Assembly: GCA_903885795.1 (NCBI GenBank)
Contig: CAISJV010000056.1
Coordinates: forward strand, 1-64,000
Direction: 5' to 3'
Origin: an uncultured delta proteobacterium
Lineage (GTDB): Bacteria > Desulfobacterota > Syntrophia > Syntrophales > UBA8958
Length of the DNA: 64,000 nucleotides
Shown here piece after piece: positions 15,786-25,241 of this stretch (position 1 is the stretch's first letter; each line of letters begins with the position of its first letter). Below the pieces are notes generated by a model. That model did no database searches and was not told the DNA's origin. It saw only the letters and a list, made by a program, of their open reading frames with translations. The position numbers were made by a program, and so were the translations under genes.

Positions 15786-16229
15786 ATGCCAAGAAGATAC
15801 GAAACCATCTTCATTACCCCCGCCGACATACCTGATGAGGAGCTGCAAGCCTTGATTGAAAGGTACAGCGCCATCATTACCGGACGAAAAGGGATCCTGG
15901 TCAAGGTCGAAAAATGGGGCAAGCGGAAATTGGCGTACGAAATCAAGAAGCACTTGCGAGGTTATTACATCTTGCTTGATTTCGCCGGCCAGACAGATGT
16001 CGTCAACGAAATTGAAAGAAACTTCAAGATTGACGATAAGATTCTCAAGTACATGACCATCAAGAAGGAGGATGTTGCCGATCTGAAGGTCCTGGAAACG
16101 GAAATCAACTTGCCCGCAAAGGAAACCAAGCCCGAGGAAGCTATTGTCCCGCCCGCCAGTTCTGAAGAGGCGGAAACGGAAGAGGAAAAGGACTCCATAG
16201 CGCCGGCTGCCGACGAAACATCAGGATAA
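15786..16229 (+). CDS. rpsF: 30S ribosomal protein S6
   Basis: A 147-residue S6. The RRM-like core spans residues 1-95 ([35 protein letters not shown]). It is followed by an acidic, Glu-rich tail of about 45 residues, longer than in Escherichia coli. S6 binds S18 in the platform of the 30S subunit. The ATG at 15786 is preceded by AAAGGAGG. It is the first gene of rpsF-rpsR-DUF2232-rplI-dnaB. Confidence 0.96.
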   Translation: MPRRYETIFITPADIPDEELQALIERYSAIITGRKGILVKVEKWGKRKLAYEIKKHLRGYYILLDFAGQTDVVNEIERNFKIDDKILKYMTIKKEDVADLKVLETEINLPAKETKPEEAIVPPASSEEAETEEEKDSIAPAADETSG

Positions 16230-16248
16230 TCAAGGGGAGGTAAAAAAC

Positions 16249-16512
16249 GTGACACCCGTAAGAAGCTCAAGGCCACAAAGGCCCCAGAAGAAATTTTTCC
16301 ATCGCCGTAAATTCTGCCGATTCTGTACGGATTCCAATCTGAAAATTGATTACAAGGATCCCCACACTTTGAGGGACTTTGTCACCGAACGGGGCAAGAT
16401 CATGCCGAGGAGAATCACCGGAAATTGTTCTAAACACCAGCGAACTCTGACCCTCGCCGTAAAAAGGGCAAGAACCATCGCGCTGTTGCCTTTTGCAGTA
16501 TCCGAAGGTTGA
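16249..16512 (+). CDS. rpsR: 30S ribosomal protein S18 (zinc-binding form)
   Basis: An 87-residue S18 with a GTG start (SD GGAGG, 7-8 bases upstream). Residues about 20-25 contain CRFC and residues about 60-63 contain CSKH, the Cys-rich arrangement of the zinc-containing S18 paralogue. The basic C-terminus contacts 16S rRNA and S6. It lies 19 bp downstream of rpsF and is translationally linked to the operon. Confidence 0.95.
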   Translation: MTPVRSSRPQRPQKKFFHRRKFCRFCTDSNLKIDYKDPHTLRDFVTERGKIMPRRITGNCSKHQRTLTLAVKRARTIALLPFAVSEG

Positions 16513-16534
16513 CCTATAAATACGCCCGACTCTC

Positions 16535-16574
16535 AACCGGAATGGATGCACCCGCGCGGGGATCCATTCCGGTT
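16535..16574. repeat. Perfect inverted repeat between rpsR and DUF2232 gene
   Basis: AACCGGAATGGAT at 16535-16547 is exactly repeated in reverse complement at 16562-16574, with an inner CCCGCGCGGG that can extend pairing. No T-run follows, so it is not a standard terminator. It may be a processing site or an RNA stabilising element within the operon. Confidence 0.8.
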
Positions 16575-16591
16575 AGATCGTAAGAAGGCGG

Positions 16592-17569
16592 ATGTTGCCA
16601 GTGGACGCGGGAAGAAGGGGCTTCTTGATTGCTGAGGTTTTCCGGGGTGTTTTCATATCATCCCTCGTATTTCTTACCGTTACCATGGTTCCTTTGCTCA
16701 GTACCATGATGCTAATCCTGGCCCCCCTTCCTGTCTGCTTCTTCTTTACAAAACTTGGCAGAATTAAAGGTTCCTTAGTCTTTGTCTTTTCCCTGTCGAT
16801 TGTGGGGGCGGTGGAATATGCCGTCGCTGCTCAGACGTCCATGACCGTTTTATTTACTCTGGGCGCCTTGGGAATGGTTATGTCTGAAATCATGAAGAGG
16901 GGACTGACTATAGGCTGGACGACTTCCCTTGCCGCATTCGCGGGCATTTTTTGCATGGGCGCTATCCTTCTCTACAACAGCATCCACTTAGGAAAGCTTC
17001 CCTGGGACCAGATATATGTATATGTATCCAGTATGGTTCAGGAAAATATCAAATTGTATGGACAGCTCGATCTTCCCTCGGAACAGCTTCAGTATATCAA
17101 GGAAAATTCCGGCAAAATCGCTCGCATTCTTACCTACACCTTCCCTGCTCTTTCCCTGATCAGCCTGTCCGTGATCAGCCTGGTTAACATCCTTATCTGC
17201 AGAACATTGTTCAAGGTTAAGGAACTTTCCTGCCCCGATTATGGCGACCTGTCCCTCTGGAAAGCATCGGATTATCTGGTCTGGGTGTTGATTGTCTCCG
17301 GTGCAGGCCTCCTGATTCCCCTTTTATGGATCAAATTTACGGCCCTGAACTTTCTGATCCTGTGTCTATTCACTTATTTTCTCCAAGGGATTGCGATTAT
17401 TGAATTTTTCTTTAAAAGGAAAAAAGCGCCGTTTTACTTGCGTTTTCTATTTTATTTCCTTATCATGATCCAGCAATACTTGATGTTTTTTGTTGTCGCC
17501 GCCGGTCTGTTCGACCTGTGGATCGATTTCAGGAAAACGCCGGCCCCGACAAAAGACCTTAACCCATAG
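16592..17569 (+). CDS. DUF2232 (YybS-like) multipass membrane protein
   Basis: A 325-residue protein with about eight or nine hydrophobic helices and a large gap only between residues 130 and 190. Family DUF2232 genes are often found between rpsR and rplI, as here. The function is unknown, though a transport or membrane-stress role has been proposed for related YybS. It starts with ATG after a weak purine stretch (AAGAAGGCGG). Confidence 0.85.
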   Translation: MLPVDAGRRGFLIAEVFRGVFISSLVFLTVTMVPLLSTMMLILAPLPVCFFFTKLGRIKGSLVFVFSLSIVGAVEYAVAAQTSMTVLFTLGALGMVMSEIMKRGLTIGWTTSLAAFAGIFCMGAILLYNSIHLGKLPWDQIYVYVSSMVQENIKLYGQLDLPSEQLQYIKENSGKIARILTYTFPALSLISLSVISLVNILICRTLFKVKELSCPDYGDLSLWKASDYLVWVLIVSGAGLLIPLLWIKFTALNFLILCLFTYFLQGIAIIEFFFKRKKAPFYLRFLFYFLIMIQQYLMFFVVAAGLFDLWIDFRKTPAPTKDLNP

Positions 17570-17596
17570 CTTCAGCTAAAACGCAGGAGGACCATC

Positions 17597-18043
17597 ATGA
17601 AAGTCATTTTGAAGCAGAATATCGACGACCTCGGCAAGATTGGAGAAATTATCAATGTTTCTGACGGTTTTGCGAGAAATTACTTAATACCTAAGGGATT
17701 GGCTGCGGAAGCAAGCAGCAGGACCATCCAGTCCCTGGAACATGAAAAGAAGAAGATTCTCCAGAAGGCGGAAAAGGAAAAACATAATGCCCAGGTCCTC
17801 CTGGATAAACTCGCTGGCGTCAACTGCATCATTGCGAGGCGCGTCGGCGAACAGGACAAGCTTTTCGGCTCCGTGAACACCAAGGATATCGAAAGCGCCC
17901 TCAAAGAACAGGGTCTGGAAATTGATCGTAAGGACATTGTGATGGACGAACCGCTCAAGGCCTTGGGAGAATTTACAGTTAAAATAAAGCTTACCGCCGG
18001 TCTTTCCACCGAGATTAAAGTTCAAGTTGTAAAGGAAGGCTGA
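17597..18043 (+). CDS. rplI: 50S ribosomal protein L9
   Basis: A 148-residue L9 with the conserved N-terminal VILKQNIDDLGKIGEI and the GFARNYLIPKGLA motif, a long connecting helix (about 41-75) and the C-terminal domain containing GSVNTKDI. L9 is on the 50S side near the L1 stalk. SD GGAGG before the ATG. It lies between DUF2232 and dnaB. Confidence 0.96.
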   Translation: MKVILKQNIDDLGKIGEIINVSDGFARNYLIPKGLAAEASSRTIQSLEHEKKKILQKAEKEKHNAQVLLDKLAGVNCIIARRVGEQDKLFGSVNTKDIESALKEQGLEIDRKDIVMDEPLKALGEFTVKIKLTAGLSTEIKVQVVKEG

Positions 18044-18049
18044 ATAAAT

Positions 18050-19408
18050 ATGAAAGGCGGCAAGGACATTGATTCAGCCCTCCATCGTATCCCGCCCCAG
18101 AATCTGGAGGCAGAACAATCCATTCTCGGAGGAATTCTCCTTGACAATCAAGGTATCAATGCCGTCCTGGAGCTCCTATCGGCCCGGGATTTTTACAGTG
18201 AGTCCCATCGCCGGATATTTGAGGCGATCCTCAGCCTGTCGGATCGAAGTGACCCCATTGATCTGATCACGCTGAGCAGTATCCTCAAGGACCAGAAGCA
18301 ACTTGACAGGGTGGGCGGCGCAGCCTATCTGGCCGGATTGGTGGACAATGTTCCCTCGGCGGCCAATATCGCTTACTATGCCAAAATTGTTAAGGAAAAA
18401 GCAATTTTGAGAGGGCTGATCAGCACGGCTACAGAGATTCTCACCAAAACTTACGACGCCGGCGCCGATGTGGATACTGTCCTGGACGAAGCCGAACACG
18501 CTATCTTTGAAATCTCGGAAAACAAGATCCGTCGTGATTTTTCCCCAATCAAAGAAATCATCAAGGACAGCTTTCGAACCATCGAAGATCTCTATGCCCG
18601 CAAGGAACTTGTCACCGGGGTTCCCACGGGCTTTGATAAGGTTGACGATCTTACCTCAGGACTGCAAAACGCCGACCTGATCATTATTGCCGGGCGGCCC
18701 AGCATGGGTAAGACGGCCTTTGCCCTTAATATCGCCCAGTATGTCGGCACGCAAAAATCTATCCCCGTATGCCTGTTCTCGCTGGAAATGGCCAAGGAGC
18801 AAATTGCCATGCGTATGCTCGCCTCGTTGGCCAAAGTCGATTCCCAAAGGATTCGTAAGGGATTTCTCGGGGAAACGGACTGGCCAAAGCTGACCACAGC
18901 GGCAGGCAGCCTTTCCGAGGCTCCCATATTCATCGATGACTCTGCGGGAATTACCGTCCTGGAAATGAAGGCCAAAGCGCGACGCCTTAAAGCGGAACGT
19001 GGTCTCGGTCTGGTCATTATCGACTATCTGCAGCTGATGAGGAGTGGAAGCAGGAAAGATTCCCGGGAACAGGAAATCTCGGAAATAAGCCGCTCCCTGA
19101 AGGCCCTTGCCAAGGAATTGAATGTCCCCGTAATCGCCCTTTCCCAGCTCAACCGGCAGGTAGAGGTTCGCACCAATCGCCGCCCCCAGATGGCGGATTT
19201 GCGGGAATCGGGAGCCATCGAACAGGACGCCGATGTCATCGCCTTCATCTACCGGGATGAAGTTTATAACAAGGCGGAAGACAATCCCGAAAAGGGAATC
19301 GCCGAGGTCATCATCGCCAAGCAGCGTAACGGTCCCATCGGAATGGCGAAACTGGCCTTTCTTGAAAAATATACTTCCTTTGAGAATCTTGCCCGGATAG
19401 ATGATTAA
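18050..19408 (+). CDS. dnaB: Replicative DNA helicase DnaB
   Basis: A 452-residue hexameric helicase that unwinds DNA at the replication fork. The N-terminal domain has PQNLEAEQSILGG; the RecA-like domain has Walker A GRPSMGKTA (residues about 214-222), a Walker B-type LVIIDYLQLM and the arginine finger region. It is 6 bp downstream of rplI with only a weak SD. The end is 1 bp from the convergent rpoH stop. Confidence 0.97.
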   Translation: MKGGKDIDSALHRIPPQNLEAEQSILGGILLDNQGINAVLELLSARDFYSESHRRIFEAILSLSDRSDPIDLITLSSILKDQKQLDRVGGAAYLAGLVDNVPSAANIAYYAKIVKEKAILRGLISTATEILTKTYDAGADVDTVLDEAEHAIFEISENKIRRDFSPIKEIIKDSFRTIEDLYARKELVTGVPTGFDKVDDLTSGLQNADLIIIAGRPSMGKTAFALNIAQYVGTQKSIPVCLFSLEMAKEQIAMRMLASLAKVDSQRIRKGFLGETDWPKLTTAAGSLSEAPIFIDDSAGITVLEMKAKARRLKAERGLGLVIIDYLQLMRSGSRKDSREQEISEISRSLKALAKELNVPVIALSQLNRQVEVRTNRRPQMADLRESGAIEQDADVIAFIYRDEVYNKAEDNPEKGIAEVIIAKQRNGPIGMAKLAFLEKYTSFENLARIDD

Positions 19409-19409
19409 T

Positions 19410-20285
19410 TCAGTTTTCTAAAAGCTGAGGCGTCTCTCCTGAATAAGGGATGGACAGGCGAAGTTTTTTCAAGGCCTGCTTCTCGATCTGCCGCGCCCGC
19501 TCCCGGGTGATTTTATATCGGTCGCCGATCTCCTGAAGCGTCAGGGGATTGTCCGCCATCACGCGTTGTTTGATTATAAACTCCTCTTTTTCCGTCAATT
19601 TGGCCAAGGCCCCGGCTATGTGTCTCGAGACAATCTCCGTCTCCTCTTTCTTGATAAGGGCCGCTTCCTGGTTTTCACCGTCATAGGTTAGATAGTCGAT
19701 GTGTGTGGCGCCACTATCATCGTTTATGTAGGCATCCAGAGAAACGTCGCGGTTGGTCATCCGCAAATCCATTTCCTGGATTTCCCCTGATTTTACACCG
19801 AGGGACGCTGCGATCTCACCAAATTCGGGATTTTTATGCGAGAGGGCTTCCAGCTTTTTTTTGGCCTGCCCCAATTTGAAAAATAATTTTCGCTGGACCT
19901 GGGTTGTACCGATCTTGACCAGACTCCAAGTTTTAATGATATAATTCTGCATGTACGCCCTGATCCACCAGACCGCATAGGAGATGAGGCGATAACCTTT
20001 GTAGGGATCGAACTTCTTGACCGCATGCATCAGACCGATGTTCCCTTCCTGGATAAGGTCGGCCAACTTGATCCCATAATTACGATATTCATGGGCAACC
20101 TTGACGACAAAACGCAGATTGGATACAACGAGTTTTTCCGCTGCCGCCATATCATTAAACTTCTTCAGACGGACAGCAATGGCGAATTCCTCCTCCGGAG
20201 TAAGGAGTGGGAATTGATTGATTTCTGCAATATAGCGATCAAGAGTGCCGGTAAGGGCTGGAAAATCCAAAGAGTCAATCCTCAT
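19410..20285 (-). CDS. rpoH: Heat-shock sigma factor RpoH (sigma-32)
   Basis: A 291-residue group 3-like sigma-70 factor. Region 2 (LVVSNLRFVVKVAHEYRN, DLIQEGNIGLMHAVKKFD) and the -10 recognising YAVWWIRAYMQNYI are intact. The RpoH box QRKLFFKL (about residues 132-139) follows and region 4 contains LTLQEIGDRYKITRERARQ. I chose the ATG at 20285; a TTG at 20291 is also in frame. No strong SD is visible. RpoH directs transcription of chaperone and protease genes, and faces the clpB operon here. Confidence 0.93.
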   Translation of the reverse strand: MRIDSLDFPALTGTLDRYIAEINQFPLLTPEEEFAIAVRLKKFNDMAAAEKLVVSNLRFVVKVAHEYRNYGIKLADLIQEGNIGLMHAVKKFDPYKGYRLISYAVWWIRAYMQNYIIKTWSLVKIGTTQVQRKLFFKLGQAKKKLEALSHKNPEFGEIAASLGVKSGEIQEMDLRMTNRDVSLDAYINDDSGATHIDYLTYDGENQEAALIKKEETEIVSRHIAGALAKLTEKEEFIIKQRVMADNPLTLQEIGDRYKITRERARQIEKQALKKLRLSIPYSGETPQLLEN

Positions 20286-20299
20286 ATTCAAGTAATTAC

Positions 20300-20316
20300 A
20301 TAAGGTTACGCCTTAT
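20300..20316. promoter_or_regulatory. Palindrome at the rpoH transcription start
   Basis: ATAAGG TTACG CCTTAT is a perfect 6-bp inverted repeat overlapping the -10 and the expected start site of the rpoH promoter. It could be an operator or form a short 5' hairpin in the mRNA. Confidence 0.45.
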
Positions 20317-20340
20317 AGTCTGCTTTTGGACCCCTGTCAA
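20312..20340 (-). promoter_or_regulatory. Strong sigma-70 promoter for rpoH
   Basis: Minus strand: -35 TTGACA (20340-20335), exactly 17 bp, -10 TATAAG (20317-20312). This is 11 of 12 consensus positions and predicts a 5' UTR of only about 20 bases. Confidence 0.7.
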
Positions 20341-20366
20341 GTATTTTTTCTCATACCGGTCATACC

Positions 20367-20395
20367 TTGACATCAATGCTTAAGGTGGTTAATTT
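20367..20395 (+). promoter_or_regulatory. Promoter candidate for the c-di-AMP cyclase-clpB operon
   Basis: -35 TTGACA (20367-20372), 17-bp spacer, -10 TAATTT (20390-20395). The -35 is perfect and the -10 weak. No convincing sigma-32 type element (CTTGAA...CCCCAT) was seen upstream. Confidence 0.45.
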
Positions 20396-20428
20396 ACGGC
20401 GGAATATAAATAACCATGGGGGCAGGAT

Positions 20429-21295
20429 ATGACAACGATTCACAAGACCATTCTTGATTTTGGATGCCGGATCGCACGGGAAGTGGAGGCCCGGGCACTG
20501 CTCATGTATGCCGACTCCGCTGCGGAGCTCCCCCTCTGCGAAGACACGCTTCCCGGTTTCGATCTTATTCTCGTGACAAAAGACAACTCTATTCCCGAGA
20601 GATTTGAAGGCGCCTGTATCATCCTCAACGTTCCCAACGTCAACCTGACCAGGGTCGGTCAGATCAAAATTGCCATTACCAAGGGAATAGCTATCGGCCT
20701 TTTCAAGAAAGGCGATAAGGTCGTGTGTCTTAGTGGTGTTCCCAAGTTCGGGTATGTGGACAGCATCTTTGTCATCGATGTGGGAAGGGAGTTTGAAATC
20801 CTAACATCTGAACATCTGGTGAGTCTTACCGAAAAGGTTTATCCGGAAGTCTTTGGGGCTATTCTTAACTTATCGATCGAACTGGCCGCCCAGGGACGGG
20901 AAGGACGTAAAGTTGGCACCAGTTTTATTATCGGGGATCATGACAGGGTTCTCCAGCTATCACGGCAGATGATTATCAATCCCTTCATGGGCTATTCAGA
21001 AACGGAGCGAAACGTCCTGAACCCGGAATTGAAGGAAACCCTCAAGGAATTCTCCGCCATCGACGGGGCCTTTGTAATCAAGGAAGACGGAACGATTATC
21101 ACTGCGGGCCGCCATTTGAGCGCCGCCCTGGAAAGCAAGGACTTCCCTCAGGGCCTTGGCAGCCGCCATATCGCCGCTGCGGGAATCACCGGCATTACTA
21201 ATGCCACGGCCATTGTCCTGTCCGAATCTACTGGTAACGTAAGCATATTCAAGAATGGTAAAATCTTCGTCAGCATTGAAAAACCCGTAGATTAA
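20429..21295 (+). CDS. Diadenylate cyclase with pyruvate-kinase-C-like domain (c-di-AMP synthase)
   Basis: A 288-residue protein. The first 130 residues resemble the pyruvate kinase C-terminal-like domain (CRIAREVEARALLMYADSA). The C-terminal half is a DisA_N (DAC) domain with IDGAFVI (DGA motif, about residue 210) and GSRHIAAAG (RHR-type motif with RHI, about residue 249). DAC enzymes condense two ATP to c-di-AMP. It has no transmembrane helix, so it is cytoplasmic, like DacZ-type enzymes. It is the first gene before clpB-htpX, 12 bp upstream of clpB. Confidence 0.85.
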   Translation: MTTIHKTILDFGCRIAREVEARALLMYADSAAELPLCEDTLPGFDLILVTKDNSIPERFEGACIILNVPNVNLTRVGQIKIAITKGIAIGLFKKGDKVVCLSGVPKFGYVDSIFVIDVGREFEILTSEHLVSLTEKVYPEVFGAILNLSIELAAQGREGRKVGTSFIIGDHDRVLQLSRQMIINPFMGYSETERNVLNPELKETLKEFSAIDGAFVIKEDGTIITAGRHLSAALESKDFPQGLGSRHIAAAGITGITNATAIVLSESTGNVSIFKNGKIFVSIEKPVD

Positions 21296-21307
21296 GGGAG
21301 GATGTAA

Positions 21308-23920
21308 ATGAGATTTGATAAAATGACAATCAAGGTCCAGGAGGCGATTCAGGAAGCCCAGACCTTGGCCAATACATACGGGCACCAGATTATCGACGTC
21401 GAACATCTGCTGCTGGCCTTGGTTCGCCAGCCGGAGGGTATTGCCGGGGCCATTTTGAAAAAATTGGGCGCCGACCCGCGGGCCGTTGATGAATCTCTGA
21501 AAACATATCTTGAGCGGTTACCGAAGGTAGATGGTTCCGGAGCGGGGCAACCTTATCTCAGTCCACGCCTGAACAAGCTAATCGATCAGGCAACAACAGA
21601 GGCGGCCCGGCTCAAAGACGAGTACATCAGCGCCGAGCATCTCCTCATCGCCATGTCCGAGGAAAAGGGCAATGAAGCGGTTCGCATCCTGCGCAATGCG
21701 GGAATATCAAAAGACAACATTTTTAAAATTCTCGTGGATATTCGGGGAAAGCAACGGGTCACCGACCCCAATCCGGAAGAAAAATATCAGGCCCTCAAAC
21801 GTTACGCCAAGGATTTTAATGAACTGGCCAGAAAAGGAGCCTTTGATCCTGTGATCGGCAGAGATGACGAGATCCGTCGGATCATGCAGGTCCTCTCCCG
21901 GCGGACCAAGAACAACCCCATCCTCATCGGTGAACCCGGCGTCGGAAAGACGGCCATTGTCGAGGGCCTTGCCCAGCGTATTATCAACGGCGATGTACCG
22001 GAAAACCTGAAAGACAAGCGCGTCATCGGACTCGATATCGGCGCCCTGATCGCCGGGGCCAAGTATCGGGGGGAATTTGAGGAACGCCTCAAGGCTGTCC
22101 TCAAGGAAGTTATTGACGCGGAAGGGGAAATCATTCTTTTTATCGATGAGATCCATACCGTTGTTGGCGCAGGCGCTTCCGAAGGTTCAGTGGACGCATC
22201 CAACATGCTCAAGCCTGCTCTTGCCCGGGGAGAACTTCGTTGTGTAGGGGCTACCACCATCAATGAATACCGTAAGTACATTGAAAAGGATTCTGCCCTG
22301 GAACGGCGCTTCCAACCGATTATGGTGCTTGAACCTACAGTTGAAGATACCATTGCCATCCTGCGCGGTCTCAAGGAAAGGTACGAGGTACATCACGGTG
22401 TTCGGATCAAGGATGCGGCTATTATTGCGGCCGCCACTCTCTCCAACCGTTATATCAGCGATCGCTTTCTCCCGGACAAAGCCGTGGATCTAATTGACGA
22501 AGCGGCCTCCCACTTGCGCATAGAGTTGGACAGCATGCCTGCGGAGATCGACGCCATCGACAGGAAAGTCATCCAGCTTGAGATTGAACGCCAGTCCCTG
22601 AAAAAGGAAACGGATCCGACTTCCGTGGAAAGGCGCGACAAGATTGACAAAGAATTGGCAGAACTCCGGGAATCCATGGACCAGATGAAAATACACTGGA
22701 ACAGCGAAAAAGAAGCAATCAAAAAAATCCAAGCGATTAAAAGCCAAATAGAGGCCCTGAAGACGGAGGAGATCAACGCCCAACGGGAAGGCAACCTCGC
22801 CCGGGCCGCGGAGATTCGCTACGGCAGGCTCGTTGAACTGAAGAAGGAAATAGAAAACGAACAGACCCGCCTCGAGTCGGCTCAACAGGATAAAAAGATG
22901 CTTAAGGAAGAAGTGGATGCGGAGGATGTGGCGGAAGTTGTCGCCAACTGGACCGGTATCCCTGTCTCCAGAATGATGGAAAGTGACGTCCAGAAGTTGA
23001 TTTATATGGAAGACAGGCTCAAGAAGCGAATAATAGGCCAGGATGAAGGCATCGCGGCCGTATCCAGCGCCTTGCGTCGGGCGCGCGCCGGCCTGCAGGA
23101 TCCTAATCGTCCCATTGGATCCTTTATCTTCCTGGGACCAACGGGAGTCGGCAAGACGGAACTGGGACGCGCGTTGGCCGAATTCATGTTCGACAACGAA
23201 CAGGCCATGATCCGCATCGACATGTCCGAATATATGGAAAAACACGCCGTGGCCCGATTGATCGGCGCTCCTCCCGGCTATGTCGGTTACGATGAAGGGG
23301 GATTCCTGACTGAGGCAGTAAGAAGACGCCCTTATGCGGTTCTGCTTTTCGACGAGATTGAAAAGGCCCATCCCGATGTATTCAACATCCTCCTCCAGAT
23401 TCTCGACGACGGACGTCTGACAGATGGTCATGGCCGCACCGTGGATTTCAAGAATACGGTTGTAATCATGACCTCCAATGTCGGCAGCCAGTGGATTCAG
23501 GATAGTGATCTCGATGAAGAGGAAAAGCGCCTGCGGACCATGGATACCTTACGAGCGACATTCAAACCGGAGTTCCTAAACCGGATAGACGACATCATTA
23601 ACTTCCGTGCCCTGACCATTGAGGACATCGAGAAAATCGTCAATATCCAAATCGTCCTTATTCAGAAACGCCTCGAAGAACGGAAGCTGACCCTGGAATT
23701 GACAGACCGGGCGAAAGATTATATAGCTCGCACAGGCTACAGCCCCGTTTATGGCGCCAGACCACTGAAGCGGGCACTCCAGAAAATGATTCTCGACCCC
23801 TTAGCCATGAAGATCCTGTCCGGGACGTTCGTGGAGGGCGATAAAATTATCGTGGATCTCAACAGCATGGAAGAGCTGCAGTTTTCAAAGAAAGAAAGCA
23901 AAAAGAGGAGGTCACCATGA
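21308..23920 (+). CDS. clpB: ATP-dependent disaggregase ClpB
   Basis: An 870-residue AAA+ chaperone. It has the N-domain repeats (residues 1-145), NBD1 with Walker [10 protein letters not shown] (about 208), the coiled-coil middle domain (about 410-530) typical of ClpB rather than ClpA, and NBD2 with GPTGVGKTE (about 610). It resolubilises protein aggregates with DnaK. The SD is GGGAGGATG before the ATG. Its stop overlaps the htpX start as ATGA. Confidence 0.97.
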   Translation: MRFDKMTIKVQEAIQEAQTLANTYGHQIIDVEHLLLALVRQPEGIAGAILKKLGADPRAVDESLKTYLERLPKVDGSGAGQPYLSPRLNKLIDQATTEAARLKDEYISAEHLLIAMSEEKGNEAVRILRNAGISKDNIFKILVDIRGKQRVTDPNPEEKYQALKRYAKDFNELARKGAFDPVIGRDDEIRRIMQVLSRRTKNNPILIGEPGVGKTAIVEGLAQRIINGDVPENLKDKRVIGLDIGALIAGAKYRGEFEERLKAVLKEVIDAEGEIILFIDEIHTVVGAGASEGSVDASNMLKPALARGELRCVGATTINEYRKYIEKDSALERRFQPIMVLEPTVEDTIAILRGLKERYEVHHGVRIKDAAIIAAATLSNRYISDRFLPDKAVDLIDEAASHLRIELDSMPAEIDAIDRKVIQLEIERQSLKKETDPTSVERRDKIDKELAELRESMDQMKIHWNSEKEAIKKIQAIKSQIEALKTEEINAQREGNLARAAEIRYGRLVELKKEIENEQTRLESAQQDKKMLKEEVDAEDVAEVVANWTGIPVSRMMESDVQKLIYMEDRLKKRIIGQDEGIAAVSSALRRARAGLQDPNRPIGSFIFLGPTGVGKTELGRALAEFMFDNEQAMIRIDMSEYMEKHAVARLIGAPPGYVGYDEGGFLTEAVRRRPYAVLLFDEIEKAHPDVFNILLQILDDGRLTDGHGRTVDFKNTVVIMTSNVGSQWIQDSDLDEEEKRLRTMDTLRATFKPEFLNRIDDIINFRALTIEDIEKIVNIQIVLIQKRLEERKLTLELTDRAKDYIARTGYSPVYGARPLKRALQKMILDPLAMKILSGTFVEGDKIIVDLNSMEELQFSKKESKKRRSP

Positions 23921-24762
23921 ATACCTTAAAGACAACCATTTTATTAGGCGCTTTAACAGGTCTGCTAATGCTTATCGGTGGTTACTTCGGAGGAAGGGGA
24001 GGCGTTGCCATTGCCTTTATTTTTGCCATTGTCATGAACTTCGGGGCCTACTGGTTTTCAGATAAAATCATCCTGCGGATGTATAGTGCCCAGGAAGTCA
24101 CCGAAACCCAGGCCCCGGAACTGTACACCATGGTAAGAGGGCTGGCCATGAGGGCGTCTCTGCCCATGCCCAAAGTCTATATTATTCCCGAAGAAACGCC
24201 CAATGCCTTTGCAACTGGCCGGGATGAACACCATGCTGTTGTCGCCGTGACAGAGGGGATTCTGAGAATTCTTAACGCTGATGAACTGGAGGGTGTCCTT
24301 GCCCATGAGCTTACCCATATCAAAAACCGCGATATGCTGATCGGTTCCATCGCAGCCACCCTGGCCGGGGCAATTATGATGATGGCCAATATGGCACAGT
24401 GGGCCGCCATATTCGGGGGTGTCAGCAGGGATGATGATGAAGGCGGCGGAATCATCGGTCTGATCCTGATGGCCATCCTGGCCCCCCTTGCGGCGTCTTT
24501 GATTCAGATGGCCATCTCCCGGTCCAGAGAATATCTGGCTGATGAGGGAGGGGCAAGAATATCCGGCAAACCGTATGGTCTGGCAGGGGCACTTGAAAAG
24601 CTTGGAAGGGCATCTCAGGCTATTCCTATGGACGCCAATCCCTCCACTGCACACATGTTTATTGTCAACCCGCTGTCGGGACGCGCACTGATGAACCTGT
24701 TTAGCACCCATCCCCCCATCGAGGAAAGAATTTCCAGATTGAGGGGCATGCGACCAGTTTAA
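23917..24762 (+). CDS. htpX: Membrane zinc metalloprotease HtpX
   Basis: A 281-residue M48B protease. Transmembrane helices lie at about 7-24, 30-50, 145-165 and 180-200. The catalytic HELTH is at about residues 130-134, and the third zinc ligand Glu is in [11 protein letters not shown]. It degrades misfolded inner-membrane proteins. It is translationally coupled to clpB, which suits heat-shock induction. Confidence 0.95.
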   Translation: MNTLKTTILLGALTGLLMLIGGYFGGRGGVAIAFIFAIVMNFGAYWFSDKIILRMYSAQEVTETQAPELYTMVRGLAMRASLPMPKVYIIPEETPNAFATGRDEHHAVVAVTEGILRILNADELEGVLAHELTHIKNRDMLIGSIAATLAGAIMMMANMAQWAAIFGGVSRDDDEGGGIIGLILMAILAPLAASLIQMAISRSREYLADEGGARISGKPYGLAGALEKLGRASQAIPMDANPSTAHMFIVNPLSGRALMNLFSTHPPIEERISRLRGMRPV

Positions 24763-24775
24763 AAAGGAGAGGAAA

Positions 24776-25234
24776 ATGGAAGAGGAAAAAATTGAAAAAG
24801 GATTTGTAATTCGGGATCGGCGCCACTTCGATGAGACCGGAGAGGTGCGCCAGGAATCGGAATCCACCACCAAGGAAGAAAAGCCCAAGGAAGTTAAACC
24901 CGATGAAGCAAAGAATGACGAGCCACCCCCGGAACAGCCCGGGGACGCTGTTGAGCAAGACCTCCCGGAGGAAGATCTGAAAGGGTATCTTCCGGAGGCT
25001 AACTTCATGAATTTCATCCTCTCAATGAGTACGACCGCCATGTTTCATTTCGGCGATTTTCCTGACCCGGCATCCGGTAAGGCCGCAAAAAATCTTGCCG
25101 CCGCAAAACATACCATCGATACCATTGGCATCCTGAAAGCCAAGACAGAGGGGAATCTGGACGATAATGAAAAAACGCTTATTGACGCAGTGCTTTTTGA
25201 GCTCCGCATGCGTTACGTCAAAGAGAGCGCTTAA
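24776..25234 (+). CDS. DUF1844 domain protein
   Basis: A 152-residue soluble protein. An acidic Pro/Glu/Lys-rich, probably disordered N-terminal half (residues 1-70) is followed by the DUF1844 domain (FMNFILSMSTTAMFHFGDFP, AKHTIDTIGILKAKTEGNL, LLIDAV-like). The family has no known function. SD AAGGAGAGG before ATG. It sits between htpX and ispE. Confidence 0.85.
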   Translation: MEEEKIEKGFVIRDRRHFDETGEVRQESESTTKEEKPKEVKPDEAKNDEPPPEQPGDAVEQDLPEEDLKGYLPEANFMNFILSMSTTAMFHFGDFPDPASGKAAKNLAAAKHTIDTIGILKAKTEGNLDDNEKTLIDAVLFELRMRYVKESA

Positions 25235-25241
25235 TGCAATA

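Noticed and set aside
20340-20428. Sigma-32 heat-shock promoter upstream of the c-di-AMP cyclase-clpB operon
   Set aside because: I looked for CTTGAA with CCCCAT spacing and found only a sigma-70-like TTGACA with a weak -10.
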